Below, piece by piece: positions 1 through 11,811 of a stretch of DNA of 64,000 bases. The notes beneath the pieces are model-generated. The model was not told the origin of the DNA and made no database searches. It worked only from the letters and a program-made list of their open reading frames with translations. This DNA comes from Paracoccus sp. MKU1. Lineage in GTDB: Bacteria > Pseudomonadota > Alphaproteobacteria > Rhodobacterales > Rhodobacteraceae. The stretch covers positions 97,920 to 161,919 of the forward strand of contig NZ_LLWQ01000162.1 in assembly GCF_001447385.1 (NCBI RefSeq), given 5' to 3'. Within the stretch, counting starts at the first letter, position 1. Each line of letters begins with the position of its first letter. Made by a program: the position numbers and the translations under genes.

Positions 1-1077
1 GGCCGCGCGCAACAGTTGCAGATAGTCTACGATCAACAGATCCAGCCCCATGGTGCGCTTGAGCTTGCGGGCCCGGGCGGCCAATTGGTTGATCGGCAGG
101 GCCGGGGTGTCGTCGATGTAAAGCGGACAGTTTTGCAGATCGTGCGCGGCCTTGACGAAACGGCGGAACTCGTCCTCGGTCATGTCGCCGCGGCGGATCG
201 CCTCGCTGGGAACTTCGGCAGCCTCGGACAGGATACGGGCGGCCAGCTGCTCGGCCGACATCTCCAGGCTGAAGAAGCCGACCACGCCCCCCGCCACCGC
301 GCCATGGCTGCCGTCGGGCAATTCGCCCAGCTTGTGCGCCTTGGCGACGTTGAAGGCGATGTTGGTCGCCAGCGAGGTCTTGCCCATCGAAGGCCGCCCG
401 GCCAGGATGATCAGGTCCGACCGGTTCAGCCCGCCCATCTTGCCGTCGAGATCGATCAGCCCGGTCGAGATGCCCGACAGCCCGCCGCCCCGGCTGAAGG
501 CGGCATTGGCGGCGTTCAGCGCCCCGGTCACGGCGGCAAGGAAGCTCTGGAAGCCGCGCTCGCCCACGCCCTGCTCGCCGAGCTTGTAGAGGACCTGCTC
601 GGCTTCCTTGATCTGCTCCTCGGCGGAATCGCTGACCGTGACGGTCGAGGCGCGCGCGGCGATGTCCTGCCCCAGCCCGATCAGCTCGCGCCGCAGGGCG
701 AATTCGCGGATCATCTGCGCATAGTCGCGCGCGGCATGGGACGAGATCGCCGCCCCCGCGAGCCGCGCCAGATAGGCCGGGCCGCCCAGTTCCTTCAGGC
801 CGGCATCATGCTCCATGAAGGCCTTGATCGTCACCGGGCTCGCCAGCGCGTTCCTGGCGATGCGCTCGGCGCAGATCTCGTAGATGCGACGGTGGACCGG
901 GTCGTAGAAATGCCGCGCCTGGATGATGCGCGAGACATGGTCATAGACTTCGTTATTGGTCAGGAGCGCGCCCAGCAACTGCTGCTCGGCCTCGATCGAG
1001 AAGGGAACCGCCTGCGCGGCGGCGGCTTCGGCGATCTCGCCGGGCTTCCTGACTTCGACGGCGCGCAACTCGCTCAT
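1..1077 (-). CDS. dnaB: Replicative DNA helicase DnaB (partial, 3' end outside the window)
   Basis: Hexameric helicase that unwinds DNA at the replication fork. The 359 codons present run off the left edge without a stop. The N-terminal DnaB domain (about residues 25-130, beginning at SIEAEQQLLGALL) is followed by the RecA-like ATPase with Walker A GRPSMGKTS (about 227-235) and Walker B LLIVDYLQ (about 347-354). ATG 1077 is chosen because the conserved core begins about 25 residues later. The next gene upstream on the same strand is pyrE, 238 bases away. The gap between them holds DnaA-type boxes at 1114-1161, so DnaA control is plausible but inferred. Confidence 0.96.
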   Translation of the reverse strand, partial: MSELRAVEVRKPGEIAEAAAAQAVPFSIEAEQQLLGALLTNNEVYDHVSRIIQARHFYDPVHRRIYEICAERIARNALASPVTIKAFMEHDAGLKELGGPAYLARLAGAAISSHAARDYAQMIREFALRRELIGLGQDIAARASTVTVSDSAEEQIKEAEQVLYKLGEQGVGERGFQSFLAAVTGALNAANAAFSRGGGLSGISTGLIDLDGKMGGLNRSDLIILAGRPSMGKTSLATNIAFNVAKAHKLGELPDGSHGAVAGGVVGFFSLEMSAEQLAARILSEAAEVPSEAIRRGDMTEDEFRRFVKAAHDLQNCPLYIDDTPALPINQLAARARKLKRTMGLDLLIVDYLQLLRAA

Positions 1078-1113
1078 CCCATGGTCTCCGACCTTCGACT
1101 CGGCTGGGGGCCG

Positions 1114-1161
1114 TTATCCACCTTATGCGCCCCGGGGTCCATCGGGATATGCTGTGGATAA
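1114..1161. promoter_or_regulatory. Pair of DnaA-box-like 9-mers upstream of dnaB
   Basis: Positions 1153-1161 read TGTGGATAA, a perfect reverse-strand copy of the DnaA box TTATCCACA. Positions 1114-1122 read TTATCCACC, one mismatch from the same consensus on the forward strand. They face each other 30 bases apart, and a further TGTGGA follows at 1164. They lie 37-84 bases upstream of the dnaB start codon. That DnaA binds here is inference from motif and position. Confidence 0.5.
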
Positions 1162-1206
1162 GCTGTGGAGGAATTGGCAGCGTCGCGCAGGTGGTTCGGA
1201 GGGCGT

Positions 1207-1269
1207 GGGTATTTAGACAACGGAGAAGAATGGGGTGCGGCGCCCGCCTTCTTCGTTGATCAAATACCC
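1207..1269. repeat. Two inverted copies of the tail of a dispersed GTATTT...AGAAG repeat
   Basis: The left arm 1207-1230 (GGGTATTTAGACAACGGAGA, then AGAA) and the right arm 1249-1269, read on the minus strand (GGGTATTTGATCAACGAAGA, then A), match at most positions and point toward each other across 18 bases. The same tail occurs at 14740-14760 and 61057-61080. Here the G5/C5 hairpin head is missing. The element lies in the gap between pyrE and dnaB. Confidence 0.6.
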
Positions 1270-1315
1270 ATGCGGCCGTGCTGAAAGGCGCTGTGCTCGC
1301 GCGTCTGGCGCTGGA

Positions 1316-1987
1316 TCAGGAATGCGCGGCCTGCCAGGCGCGGGGATCGGTCAGGAAGCTCTCGACCTCGGAGAGCGTCGCCTCGTCATAGAAGCCCTGC
1401 GCCTTGGCCTCGGCCAGCACGTCCCACCAGGTGCAGAGATAATGCAGCTTGACGCCGTGATCGGCCAGGCGCTGCGTGGTTTCCGGGAAGATGCCGTAAT
1501 AGAAGATCACCGCGGTATGGCCGCAGGTCGCCCCGGTCTCGCGGATGGCGTCGACGAAGCTCAGCTTCGAGCCGCCGTCGGTGGTCAGGTCCTCGACCAG
1601 CAGCACGCGCTGGCCCTCGGTCATGGCCCCTTCGATACGGGCGTTGCGGCCGTAGCCCTTGGGCTTCTTGCGCACGTAGGTCATGGGCAGTTCCAGCCGC
1701 TCGGCCACCCAGGCGGCGAAGGGGATGCCCGCCGTCTCGCCGCCGGCCACGTTGTCGAAGGCGGCGAAACCCGCCTCGCGCAGCACGGTCGCGGCCAGGA
1801 AATCCATCAGCGTCGAGCGGATGCGCGGAAAGCTGATCAGCTTGCGGCAGTCGATATAGGTCGGCCCCTTCAGCCCCGAGGCATAGGTGAAGGGCTCGGC
1901 CGCATTGAAATGCACCGCCTTGATCTCCAGCAGCATGCGTGCGGTCAGCCGGGCGATTTCCTCATGCGGGGGGAAGGGCAGGGTCAT
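1316..1987 (-). CDS. pyrE: Orotate phosphoribosyltransferase
   Basis: Joins orotate to PRPP to give OMP, the fifth step of UMP synthesis, in the cytosol. The 223-residue product is the usual size for PyrE. The PRPP-binding loop [14 protein letters not shown] is near residues 128-141, and KKPKGYG near 107-113 is the mobile catalytic loop. The start ATG overlaps the stop of pyrC by four bases (ATGA), so the two are translationally coupled and consecutive pathway steps are co-expressed. Nothing appears truncated. Confidence 0.96.
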   Translation of the reverse strand: MTLPFPPHEEIARLTARMLLEIKAVHFNAAEPFTYASGLKGPTYIDCRKLISFPRIRSTLMDFLAATVLREAGFAAFDNVAGGETAGIPFAAWVAERLELPMTYVRKKPKGYGRNARIEGAMTEGQRVLLVEDLTTDGGSKLSFVDAIRETGATCGHTAVIFYYGIFPETTQRLADHGVKLHYLCTWWDVLAEAKAQGFYDEATLSEVESFLTDPRAWQAAHS

Positions 1988-3027
1988 GCGGGATCCTCGA
2001 CGTGCCAGTAGAGCGGGAAGCCGGGATCGAAGACGGTGACGGTCTCGTCGCCGGCGGGGATATGGGTCGGATATTGGGCGGGCGTGTCGCGCTTGACCAG
2101 CCGGATGCGGTCCTCGTTGGGGTCCATGCGGTAGAACGCGGCGCCGTGGAGCGAGGTGAAGCCTTCCAGCCGGTCGAGCGCACCTTCCTCCTCGAAGACC
2201 TGCGCCAGGATCGACATGGTATTCGGCGCGGTGAAGCAGCCGGCGCAGCCACAGGCCGATTCCTTGGCGCGGTCGGGATGTGGTGCCGAGTCGGTGCCGA
2301 GGAAGAAGCGTGCATCGCCCGAGGTGGCGGCGCGGCGCAGCGCCAGCCGGTGGGTTTCGCGCTTGGCGACCGGCAGGCAGTAGTAATGCGGCCGGATGCC
2401 GCCCGCCAGGATGTGGTTGCGGTTGATGACCAGGTGATGGGTGGTGATGGTCGCGCCGATATCGTCGTTGCCGGCGACATAATCCACGCCGTCCGAGGTG
2501 GTGATATGTTCCATCACCACGCGCAGGCCGGGCGTGGCGCGGCGGATCGGGTCGAGGACGCGGTCGATGAACGCCGCCTCGCGGTCGAAGATGTCCACCG
2601 CCGGATCGGTGACCTCGCCATGGAAACAGAGCGGGATGCCGGCCTGGGCCATGGCCTCGAACACGCCGCGCACCTTGTCGAAATCGCGCACGCCCGAGGC
2701 GGAATTGGTGGTCGCCCCGGCCGGGTAGAGCTTGACGGCCGAGATGATTCCCTGGCCATGGGCGGCCAGAACATCGGCCGGATCGGTGGTTTCGGTCAGG
2801 TAGAGCGTCATCAACGGACGCAACGTCATATCCGGGGCCAGCGCGGCCCGGATCCGGTCGCGATAGGCGGCCGCCTGCGTGCCGGTCACCACCGGCGGCA
2901 CCAGGTTCGGCATGATGATCGCCCGGCCAAAATGGCCGGAAAATGAAGCCACTGCCTGCAACATGGCGCCATCGCGCAGGTGCAGATGCCAGTCGTCGGG
3001 GCGTCGGAGCGTCACGGATTGGGTCAT
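1984..3027 (-). CDS. pyrC: Dihydroorotase (class II, PyrC type)
   Basis: Zinc amidohydrolase that cyclises carbamoyl aspartate to dihydroorotate. At 347 residues it matches the homodimeric E. coli-type enzyme. Metal-binding HLHLRD is at residues 14-19, and the lysine of [14 protein letters not shown] (about residue 99) is the expected carboxylated metal bridge. A longer in-frame extension to 3099 exists, but ATG 3027 is preferred because the conserved [13 protein letters not shown] begins eight residues later. First gene of the pyrC-pyrE pair. Confidence 0.95.
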   Translation of the reverse strand: MTQSVTLRRPDDWHLHLRDGAMLQAVASFSGHFGRAIIMPNLVPPVVTGTQAAAYRDRIRAALAPDMTLRPLMTLYLTETTDPADVLAAHGQGIISAVKLYPAGATTNSASGVRDFDKVRGVFEAMAQAGIPLCFHGEVTDPAVDIFDREAAFIDRVLDPIRRATPGLRVVMEHITTSDGVDYVAGNDDIGATITTHHLVINRNHILAGGIRPHYYCLPVAKRETHRLALRRAATSGDARFFLGTDSAPHPDRAKESACGCAGCFTAPNTMSILAQVFEEEGALDRLEGFTSLHGAAFYRMDPNEDRIRLVKRDTPAQYPTHIPAGDETVTVFDPGFPLYWHVEDPA

Positions 3028-3155
3028 GATTTTCCCTCTATACCGGGTGCGGCAGCAAGGCCATAGGGCAAAGATCTGTGCCAAACGGGCTCTTGGCATT
3101 TCGGCGCCATGGGCGCAGCCTTTCCGGCCTGTTGCTCGTGCAAAGGAAATTCGCG

Positions 3156-3470
3156 ATGGGTTTCGGGATGATGAATTATTCGGCCATACAGGCGCCGCTG
3201 CTGCTGTGGCAGCAGATGTCGCGGATCGCCTGGGAATCGCAGATGGTTATTGCCCTGCGCACGGCGGGCATGGTGGGGCTGCTGCGACAGGACGCGGCCG
3301 AGCCGCAGCGCATGGTGATCGAAAAGGCCAATGCCGCCTCCGAGGCGCTGCATGCCGCATTGCGTGCCGCCGGGCGGGGCGAGCGCGCCGACCGGGTCAT
3401 GGCGGCGGCGCTGCGGCCCTATCGCCGGCGCACCCGGGCCAATGTGCGCCGGCTGTCGGGCAAGGGCTGA
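3156..3470 (+). CDS. Small phasin-like protein of unknown function
   Basis: Encodes 104 residues. ATG 3156 is chosen because AAAGGAAA stands just upstream; a frame open to 3078 has no comparable ribosome site. The N-terminus is mildly hydrophobic (about residues 8-50, with [11 protein letters not shown]), followed by an Ala/Arg-rich helical part and a basic tail [18 protein letters not shown]. It has no Cys, signal peptide or catalytic motif. Such proteins in Paracoccus are often labelled 'antifreeze protein' without evidence. The helical Q/M-rich pattern resembles short phasin-like proteins, but I assign no function. It stands alone, divergent from pyrC and convergent with gap across a strong terminator. 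Confidence 0.7.
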   Translation: MGFGMMNYSAIQAPLLLWQQMSRIAWESQMVIALRTAGMVGLLRQDAAEPQRMVIEKANAASEALHAALRAAGRGERADRVMAAALRPYRRRTRANVRRLSGKG

Positions 3471-3506
3471 CGAGCGGTTCCTGCGCCGCGATGCCGGCCA
3501 GACAGG

Positions 3507-3545
3507 AAAAACGCGCCCTCGTTTCCGGGGCGCGTTTCGGTTTTC
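3507..3545. terminator. Bidirectional intrinsic terminator between the phasin-like gene and gap
   Basis: AAACGCGCCC at 3509-3518 pairs perfectly with GGGCGCGTTT at 3528-3537 (10 bp stem, 9-base loop). There is an A-run on the left and a T-rich CGGTTTT on the right, so it can end transcription from both convergent genes. Confidence 0.85.
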
Positions 3546-3561
3546 AATGCGGGGCTGAAGC

Positions 3562-4563
<1,002 letters not shown>

Positions 4564-4805
4564 GGGGTTCCTCCGCCGCTGATGAAGTTTCGCGCTGCAA
4601 ATAGCCCGCATCGCCGGGGGAATGCAAATGCCTGAACCCGGCGGCGGCGAAAACTCGACAGAATGACGCATGTTAGCGGGGCAACTGCGGCTTATGGCCC
4701 CCGGCGATCGGTCCGAATGGCGACGCGGAGGTCCCGCGGGCCGAGTGCATCCGCCGCGCCGGGCGCCGTCCGGCGCCGGGTTCGGGCGAATCGCGCTGGC
4801 TGGGG

Positions 4806-4949
4806 TCAGCGCCAGAAGCTGAGATATTCGATCAGGTTGGCGAACTGCTTGCCCAGGAACACGGGGAGGCCCCAATGCAGCACCAGCGCATCCGCGGCGA
4901 ACAGCCCCAGGATCAGCAAGCCCAGCACCAGCGCGATCTGATTTGTCAT
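4806..4949 (-). CDS. Conserved-looking 47-residue single-pass membrane peptide upstream of gap
   Basis: Sequence begins [17 protein letters not shown] and ends [10 protein letters not shown]. One hydrophobic helix spans about residues 5-26, followed by a short amphipathic tail. Codon use matches that of the neighbouring genes (G or C in most third positions). The ribosome site is weak (GGGACAG). Function unknown. It is co-directional with gap but 242 bases upstream of it, so co-transcription is possible but not shown. I recall similar short peptides in Rhodobacteraceae but cannot verify it here. Confidence 0.7.
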   Translation of the reverse strand: MTNQIALVLGLLILGLFAADALVLHWGLPVFLGKQFANLIEYLSFWR

Positions 4950-5165
4950 GCCAACTGTCCCGTGCCTGCCTTGCTTTGCGGCGTTGCCTCGTCCCGCCTT
5001 CTGCTAGGGCAGGGGGCGGATGCAGGCAAGGCTTAGCGCCTTTTGCACCTCTGCCGTCACGCCCAGCCTTGTCCTGGTCCTTGTCCCGCGGCTCTGCGCT
5101 GGCTTGCGGCAACGGCCGGAGCGGCCGGACGTGCCATTCGCTGCCGGCGCGCTTTGCCGCCCGGA

Positions 5166-6221
5166 TCAGCCGTCCGGGCTTTCCGCTTCCCCCTCCTCGT
5201 CCTCGGGCTCCTGCGCGATCAGGAACAGGTCGCCCGCCGCCTCCATGCGACGGATGGCGACGACGACCTGGTCCATGGCCTCCTCGGCATCCCTGGCAGA
5301 GACCTTGCCGAGCGCCTCCATCTCCTCGCGCATCGAGTCGGCCAGGCGCGAGGAGATGCCGCCAAGCAGGAAATCCACGGTTTCGCGTGCCGTGCCGCGC
5401 GCTCCGGCCAGCGCCTTGAGCAGCACCGGGTTGTCCACCTCGCGCATGATGCGCGAGATGTCGCGCGGGTCGATGCGGCGGGGGATATGCGCCCAGGTGA
5501 AGATGGTCTTGCGCACCTCGCCGGCGAAGGCGGCATCGTCATCCTCGAGCCCGGCCAGCACGCTGTCGCGCATGCTGGAGGGCGAGAAGTTCAGGATGGC
5601 GCCGACCTTTTCGCCCGCCTTGCCCTCCAGCGGTGGCTGCGGCACCGCGTCGGCGGCCTGGATCAGCGCCTTGCCGATCCGCTGTAACGCCTCTGCCCCG
5701 ATGCCGCCGGTCAGCGACATGGCATAGGCGATCTGGCGCGCCCGTTCCTGGTCGAGCAGGCCGAACACCTCGGCCGCGCGCGGCACCGGCAGTTTCGAGA
5801 ACATCACCGCCGCGATCTCGACCGCCTCGGTCCGGGCGAGCTCGGCCAGCAGGCCCGGCGTCATGGCCGCGATGCGGTCCCAGGGATCGCCCGCACCGTT
5901 CAGCGCCGCCATGCGGCGCAACTGGTCGGTCGTATCGGGCGAGAGATGCCCGTCGAGCAGGTTCAGCGTGCCGTCGATATCGCCCGGAAAGGACAGACCG
6001 ATGGATTCCAGCCGGTCGCAAAACTCGGAGATGATGGCATTGCGCGTCTCGCGGTCGATGACGCCCATCAGCGCCATTTCCTGCGCCAGATCGGTCTGCA
6101 ATTCCGGCGGCAGCCGGGCGAGGTCGATATCCCCGCCCTCGGCCAGCACCAGCCGCACGATCACTGCCGCCTTTTGCCGCGGACTGAGCCCCGCCGTCGC
6201 CCCGAGCGCCGGAACAGCCAT
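5166..6221 (-). CDS. fliG: FliG-like flagellar motor switch protein (isolated, divergent)
   Basis: The 351-residue protein has FliG architecture. The C-terminal domain (about 225-335; [49 protein letters not shown]) aligns well in pattern with FliG_C, the part that meets the stator. The middle domain is more divergent: the conserved EHPQ signature is replaced by [14 protein letters not shown], and the charged loop usually containing LDDR reads IDPRD. The last 15 residues are acidic. No other flagellar gene lies in the window; it follows purB on the same strand with a 60-base gap. It may be a true motor gene separated from the main cluster, or a paralogue with another role. Confidence 0.8.
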   Translation of the reverse strand: MAVPALGATAGLSPRQKAAVIVRLVLAEGGDIDLARLPPELQTDLAQEMALMGVIDRETRNAIISEFCDRLESIGLSFPGDIDGTLNLLDGHLSPDTTDQLRRMAALNGAGDPWDRIAAMTPGLLAELARTEAVEIAAVMFSKLPVPRAAEVFGLLDQERARQIAYAMSLTGGIGAEALQRIGKALIQAADAVPQPPLEGKAGEKVGAILNFSPSSMRDSVLAGLEDDDAAFAGEVRKTIFTWAHIPRRIDPRDISRIMREVDNPVLLKALAGARGTARETVDFLLGGISSRLADSMREEMEALGKVSARDAEEAMDQVVVAIRRMEAAGDLFLIAQEPEDEEGEAESPDG

Positions 6222-6281
6222 GGATTGCCCCCGATTCCAAACTTCCCGAGGGCAATCTGGCAGGGAAAAGCGAACAGGCGG

Positions 6282-7598
6282 TTAATGCGCGCCGTTTTCC
6301 CCGAAGACCCGGGCGAAAATCGTGTCCACATGCTTGGTGTGATAGCCCAGGTCGAATTTTTCCTCGATCTCGGCGGGCGAGAGCGCGGCCGTCACCTCGG
6401 CATCGGCCAGCAGCTCGGTCTTGAAATCGGCGCCCTGTTCCCAGACCTTCATGGCATTGCGCTGCACCAGGCGATAGGCGTCTTCGCGGCTGACGCCGGC
6501 CTGGGTCAGGGCCAGCAGCACGCGCTGCGACATGACCAGCCCCTTGAACTTGTTCATGTTCTTCAACATGTTCTCGGGATAGACCACCAGCTTTTCGATC
6601 ACCCCGGCCAGGCGGTTCAGGGCGAAGTCCAGGGTGATGGTCGCATCGGGGGCGATGCCGCGCTCGACCGAGGAATGGCTGATGTCGCGCTCATGCCACA
6701 GCGCCACGTTCTCCATTGCCGGGACCACCGCCATGCGCACCAGCCGGGCGAGGCCGGTCAGGTTCTCGGTCAAGACCGGGTTCCTTTTGTGCGGCATGGC
6801 CGAGCTGCCCTTCTGGCCGGGGCTGAAATATTCCTCGGCCTCGAGCACTTCGGTGCGCTGCATGTGGCGGATCTCGATGGCGATGTTCTCGATCGAGCTG
6901 GCGATCACGCCCAGCGTGGCAAAGAACATCGCGTGGCGGTCGCGCGGGATGACCTGGGTCGAGATCGGCTCGGGGGAGAGGCCCATTTTCGCGCAGACAT
7001 GCTCCTCGACGCGGGGGTCGATATTGGCGAAGGTGCCGACCGCGCCCGAGATGGCGCCGGTCGCCACTTCCTCGCGGGCGCGTTCCAGCCGCTCGCGGCC
7101 GCGCGCCATCTCGGCATAGAAACGGGCGAAGGTCAGGCCCATGGTGGTCGGCTCGGCATGGATGCCGTGGCTGCGGCCGATGCGGATGGTGTCCTTGTGC
7201 TCGTAGGCGCGCTTCTTCAGCGCGGCCAGGACCTTGTCCATGTCGGCCAGCAGGATGTCCGCGGCGCGCACCAGCTGCACGTTCAGCGTGGTGTCCAGCA
7301 CGTCCGAGCTGGTCATGCCCTGGTGGACGAAGCGCGCCTCCTCGGCGCCGATATGCTCGGCCAGATGGGTCAGGAAGGCGATGACGTCATGCTTGGTCAC
7401 GGCCTCGATCTCGTCGATGCGGGCGACGTCGAACTCGACATCCTTGGCCTTCCAGACCGCCTCGGCATTCTCGCGCGGGATCACGCCCAGATCGGCCTGG
7501 GCGTCGCAGGCATGGGCCTCGATCTCGTACCAGATCCTGAATTTGGTCTCGGGCGACCAGATGGCGACCATTTCGGGGCGGGCATAGCGCGGGATCAT
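6282..7598 (-). CDS. purB: Adenylosuccinate lyase
   Basis: Removes fumarate from SAICAR and from adenylosuccinate, two steps of purine synthesis. The product is 438 residues. The superfamily signature GSSAMPHKRNP is present, with HGIHAEPTT and GMTSSDVLDT supplying the other active-site segments. ATG 7598 (MIPRYARPEM) is chosen because CAGGAG sits just upstream; the frame remains open to 7772, but the extension is low-complexity and overlaps the glnA terminator. Followed after 60 bases by the FliG-like gene. Confidence 0.96.
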   Translation of the reverse strand: MIPRYARPEMVAIWSPETKFRIWYEIEAHACDAQADLGVIPRENAEAVWKAKDVEFDVARIDEIEAVTKHDVIAFLTHLAEHIGAEEARFVHQGMTSSDVLDTTLNVQLVRAADILLADMDKVLAALKKRAYEHKDTIRIGRSHGIHAEPTTMGLTFARFYAEMARGRERLERAREEVATGAISGAVGTFANIDPRVEEHVCAKMGLSPEPISTQVIPRDRHAMFFATLGVIASSIENIAIEIRHMQRTEVLEAEEYFSPGQKGSSAMPHKRNPVLTENLTGLARLVRMAVVPAMENVALWHERDISHSSVERGIAPDATITLDFALNRLAGVIEKLVVYPENMLKNMNKFKGLVMSQRVLLALTQAGVSREDAYRLVQRNAMKVWEQGADFKTELLADAEVTAALSPAEIEEKFDLGYHTKHVDTIFARVFGENGAH

Positions 7599-7738
7599 CG
7601 GGGGCTCCTGTGTTTGCGCGGCTTTTAGACGCTTGCCCCCCGCCCCGCAACCGCGCGCGCTGTCGGCGCGGCATTCGGCAGGCAGGCCGCAAGGAAGAAC
7701 GCCCGCCCCTTCGCACCGGGAATACCCCGTCCAAAGGA

Positions 7739-7762
7739 AAAGCCGCCCCGGGGGGCGGCTTT
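7739..7762 (-). terminator. Intrinsic terminator downstream of glnA
   Basis: AAAGCCGCCCC (7739-7749) is complementary to GGGGCGGCTTT (7752-7762), giving a tight hairpin. Read on the minus strand it ends in TTTTCC. It separates glnA from purB. Confidence 0.75.
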
Positions 7763-7787
7763 CCCGTGTCACTGTCCCGGCTGCGGA

Positions 7788-9194
7788 TCAGCAGCTGTAA
7801 TACATCGCGTATTCGATGGGATGCGGGGTATGCTCATAGGCATAGACCTCTTCCCATTTCAGCTTGATGTAGCCTTCCAACTGGTCGCGGGTGAAGACGT
7901 CGCCGGCGAGCAGGAAGTCCATGTCCTTCTCCAGCTCCTCCAGCGCCTCGCGCAGCGAACCGCAGACGGTCGGGATCTCGGCCAGTTCCTCGGGCGGCAG
8001 GTCGTAGAGATCCTTGTCCGAGGCCGGGCCCGGGTCGATCTTGTTCTTGATGCCGTCGAGGCCGGCCATCAGCAGCGCCGCGAAGGCCAGGTAGGGGTTC
8101 GCCGCCGGGTCAGGGAAACGGGCCTCGACGCGCTTGGCCTTGGGCGACTCGGTCCACGGGATCCGCACGCAGCCCGAGCGGTTGCGGGCCGAATAGGCGC
8201 GCAGCACCGGGGCCTCGAAGCCGGGGATCAGCCGCTTGTAGCTGTTGGTCGCCGGGTTGGTCAGCGCATTGAGCGCCTTGGCGTGCTTGAGGATGCCGCC
8301 GATGAACCACAGCGCCTCTTGCGACAGGTCGGCATATTTGTCGCCGGCGAACAGCGGCTTGCCGTCCTTCCAGATCGACATGTTCACATGCATCCCCGAG
8401 CCGTTGTCGCCCTTCATCGGCTTCGGCATGAAGGTCGCGGTCTTGCCATAGGCGGCGGCGACGTTGTGGATGACGTATTTATATTTCTGGATGTTGTCGG
8501 CCTGCTCGGTCAGCCCGCCGAAGATCATGCCAAGCTCGTGCTGGGCGGTGGCGACCTCGTGGTGGTGCTTGTCGACCTTGATGCCCATGCGCTTCATGGT
8601 CGAGAGCATCTCGCCGCGGATGTCCTGGGCTGCGTCGATCGGGTTCACCGGGAAATAGCCGCCCTTGTGGGCCGCGCGATGGCCGAGGTTGCCGTCCTCA
8701 TAGACGGTGTCGGTATTCCAGGCGGCATCGACCGAATCGAGCTCGAAGGAGACCTTCTGCGGCGTGACCGAATAGCGCACGTCGTCGAACAGGAAGAACT
8801 CCGCCTCGGGGCCGAAATAGGCCGCGTCGCCGATGCCCGAGGATTTCAGATAGGCCTCGGCCTTCAGCGCCGTGCCGCGCGGGTCGCGGGCATAGGGCTC
8901 GCCGGTGTCGGGCTCGACCACGTTGCAATGCACGCAGAGGGTCTTTTCGGCGTAGAACGGGTCGATATAGGCCGAGGACGCATCCGGCATCAGCTTCATG
9001 TCGGACTGGTCGATCGATTTCCAGCCGGCGATCGAGGAGCCGTCGAACATGAAGCCTTCCTCGAAGAAGTCCTCGTCCACCAGATCGGCGACCAGCGTCA
9101 CGTGCTGCAACTTGCCCTTGGGATCGGTGAAGCGGACGTCGACATATTCGACCTCCTCGGCCTTCATCAGATCCAGAACGTCCTTGACTGTCAT
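7788..9194 (-). CDS. glnA: Glutamine synthetase, type I
   Basis: ATP-dependent condensation of ammonium and glutamate; the main ammonium entry route, fed here by the nas pathway. The product is 468 residues, as usual for GSI. Catalytic segments include [10 protein letters not shown], the [11 protein letters not shown] metal/ATP region and [17 protein letters not shown]. The tyrosine in [10 protein letters not shown] (about residue 397) is the adenylylation site of GSI-beta enzymes. ATG 9194 follows GGAAGGAT. Its partner glnB lies immediately upstream, with a GC-rich hairpin between the two genes. Confidence 0.97.
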   Translation of the reverse strand: MTVKDVLDLMKAEEVEYVDVRFTDPKGKLQHVTLVADLVDEDFFEEGFMFDGSSIAGWKSIDQSDMKLMPDASSAYIDPFYAEKTLCVHCNVVEPDTGEPYARDPRGTALKAEAYLKSSGIGDAAYFGPEAEFFLFDDVRYSVTPQKVSFELDSVDAAWNTDTVYEDGNLGHRAAHKGGYFPVNPIDAAQDIRGEMLSTMKRMGIKVDKHHHEVATAQHELGMIFGGLTEQADNIQKYKYVIHNVAAAYGKTATFMPKPMKGDNGSGMHVNMSIWKDGKPLFAGDKYADLSQEALWFIGGILKHAKALNALTNPATNSYKRLIPGFEAPVLRAYSARNRSGCVRIPWTESPKAKRVEARFPDPAANPYLAFAALLMAGLDGIKNKIDPGPASDKDLYDLPPEELAEIPTVCGSLREALEELEKDMDFLLAGDVFTRDQLEGYIKLKWEEVYAYEHTPHPIEYAMYYSC

Positions 9195-9216
9195 TGGGAT
9201 CCTTCCTCCATCAGTC

Positions 9217-9238
9217 TGCCCGGCGCCGCCGCCGGGCA
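9217..9238 (-). other. Intercistronic hairpin between glnB and glnA
   Basis: TGCCCGGC (9217-9224) pairs with GCCGGGCA (9231-9238) around a six-base loop. No T-run follows, so it is unlikely to be a full terminator. It may set the relative amounts of glnB and glnA message, which is inference. Confidence 0.5.
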
Positions 9239-9272
9239 TGTGTCATTGGTTTCAGAGTGCGGGTGGGCGGGA

Positions 9273-11282
<2,010 letters not shown>

Positions 11283-11364
11283 ACTTTCCGCTCGCAACCC
11301 GGAGAGGGCTTTGCTAAGAGGGGCGCCGATCCCTTGCGGCCTGCCGGCCGGCGCGGATCGCGAT

Positions 11365-11449
11365 GCGGGTGTGGCGAAATTGGCAGACGCACCAGATTTA
11401 GGTTCTGGCGCCGCAAGGCGTGGGGGTTCAAGTCCCTCCACCCGCACCA
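11365..11449 (+). tRNA. tRNA-Leu (anticodon UAG)
   Basis: The acceptor stem GCGGGTG (11365-11371) pairs with CACCCGC (11439-11445), followed by discriminator A and an encoded CCA. The anticodon arm CCAGA-TTTAGGT-TCTGG places TAG at 11399-11401. The long variable arm (GGCGCCGCAAGGCGT) is typical of a class II tRNA, and the T arm contains GGTTCAAGTCC. It reads CUA codons, and possibly other CUN codons by wobble. Confidence 0.97.
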
Positions 11450-11811
11450 TTCTGAAGATCCTTGAAATCATCTCTCCGTGCGCTGTTCGCCGGGCCCTGC
11501 CTGCCGCGATCTGCCTTGCGCTGCGCGCAGAAAAGCCCGGCCAGTAGCCTGCGGGCCGTCGGCATATGCGGCAAGCGCCCTGCGGGGCGGGTTGTCCAGC
11601 GGCAAGCCGGGACAGGGCTTCGCCAGCCAGCCGCAACCTGAGGCTGTTCGGCGCGGCTGCGATTTGTTCCCGCGATAATTCATCAATAACAATGTCTTGA
11701 ACTATCGCTGTTGAGGATTCGTTAACCTGTCCTAAAGGGCAACTGGCCTGAATCAAGCGGATCGTTTTAATTGTATCTTATTAAGTGATCTCTATTGTTG
11801 GTTGGTGAGTG
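11450..11811. other. Gene-free interval with an AT-rich 3' half
   Basis: I see no convincing gene here. The first 220 bases are GC-rich without structure. Composition then falls: by hand count about 50% G+C over 11701-11760 and about 25% over 11761-11800, against roughly two-thirds around it. CTTATTAAG at 11777-11785 is a short palindrome. The AT-rich part probably contains the promoter of the 159-residue protein that follows; no clear -35/-10 pair could be fixed. Confidence 0.5.

Noticed and set aside
16..1161. Plus-strand frame of 381 codons at the left edge
   Set aside because: It is antisense to dnaB, whose N-terminal domain, Walker A and Walker B are plain on the minus strand.
4742..4800. 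GGCGCC/GGCGCC hairpin between the 47-residue peptide and gap as a terminator
   Set aside because: The stem is short and there is no T-run in either direction, so it is not distinguishable from background GC palindromes.
8329..8345. GGCATATTTGTCG in glnA as another repeat tail
   Set aside because: It encodes a normal glutamine synthetase stretch in the minus-strand frame and lacks the C5 block and AGAAG end.
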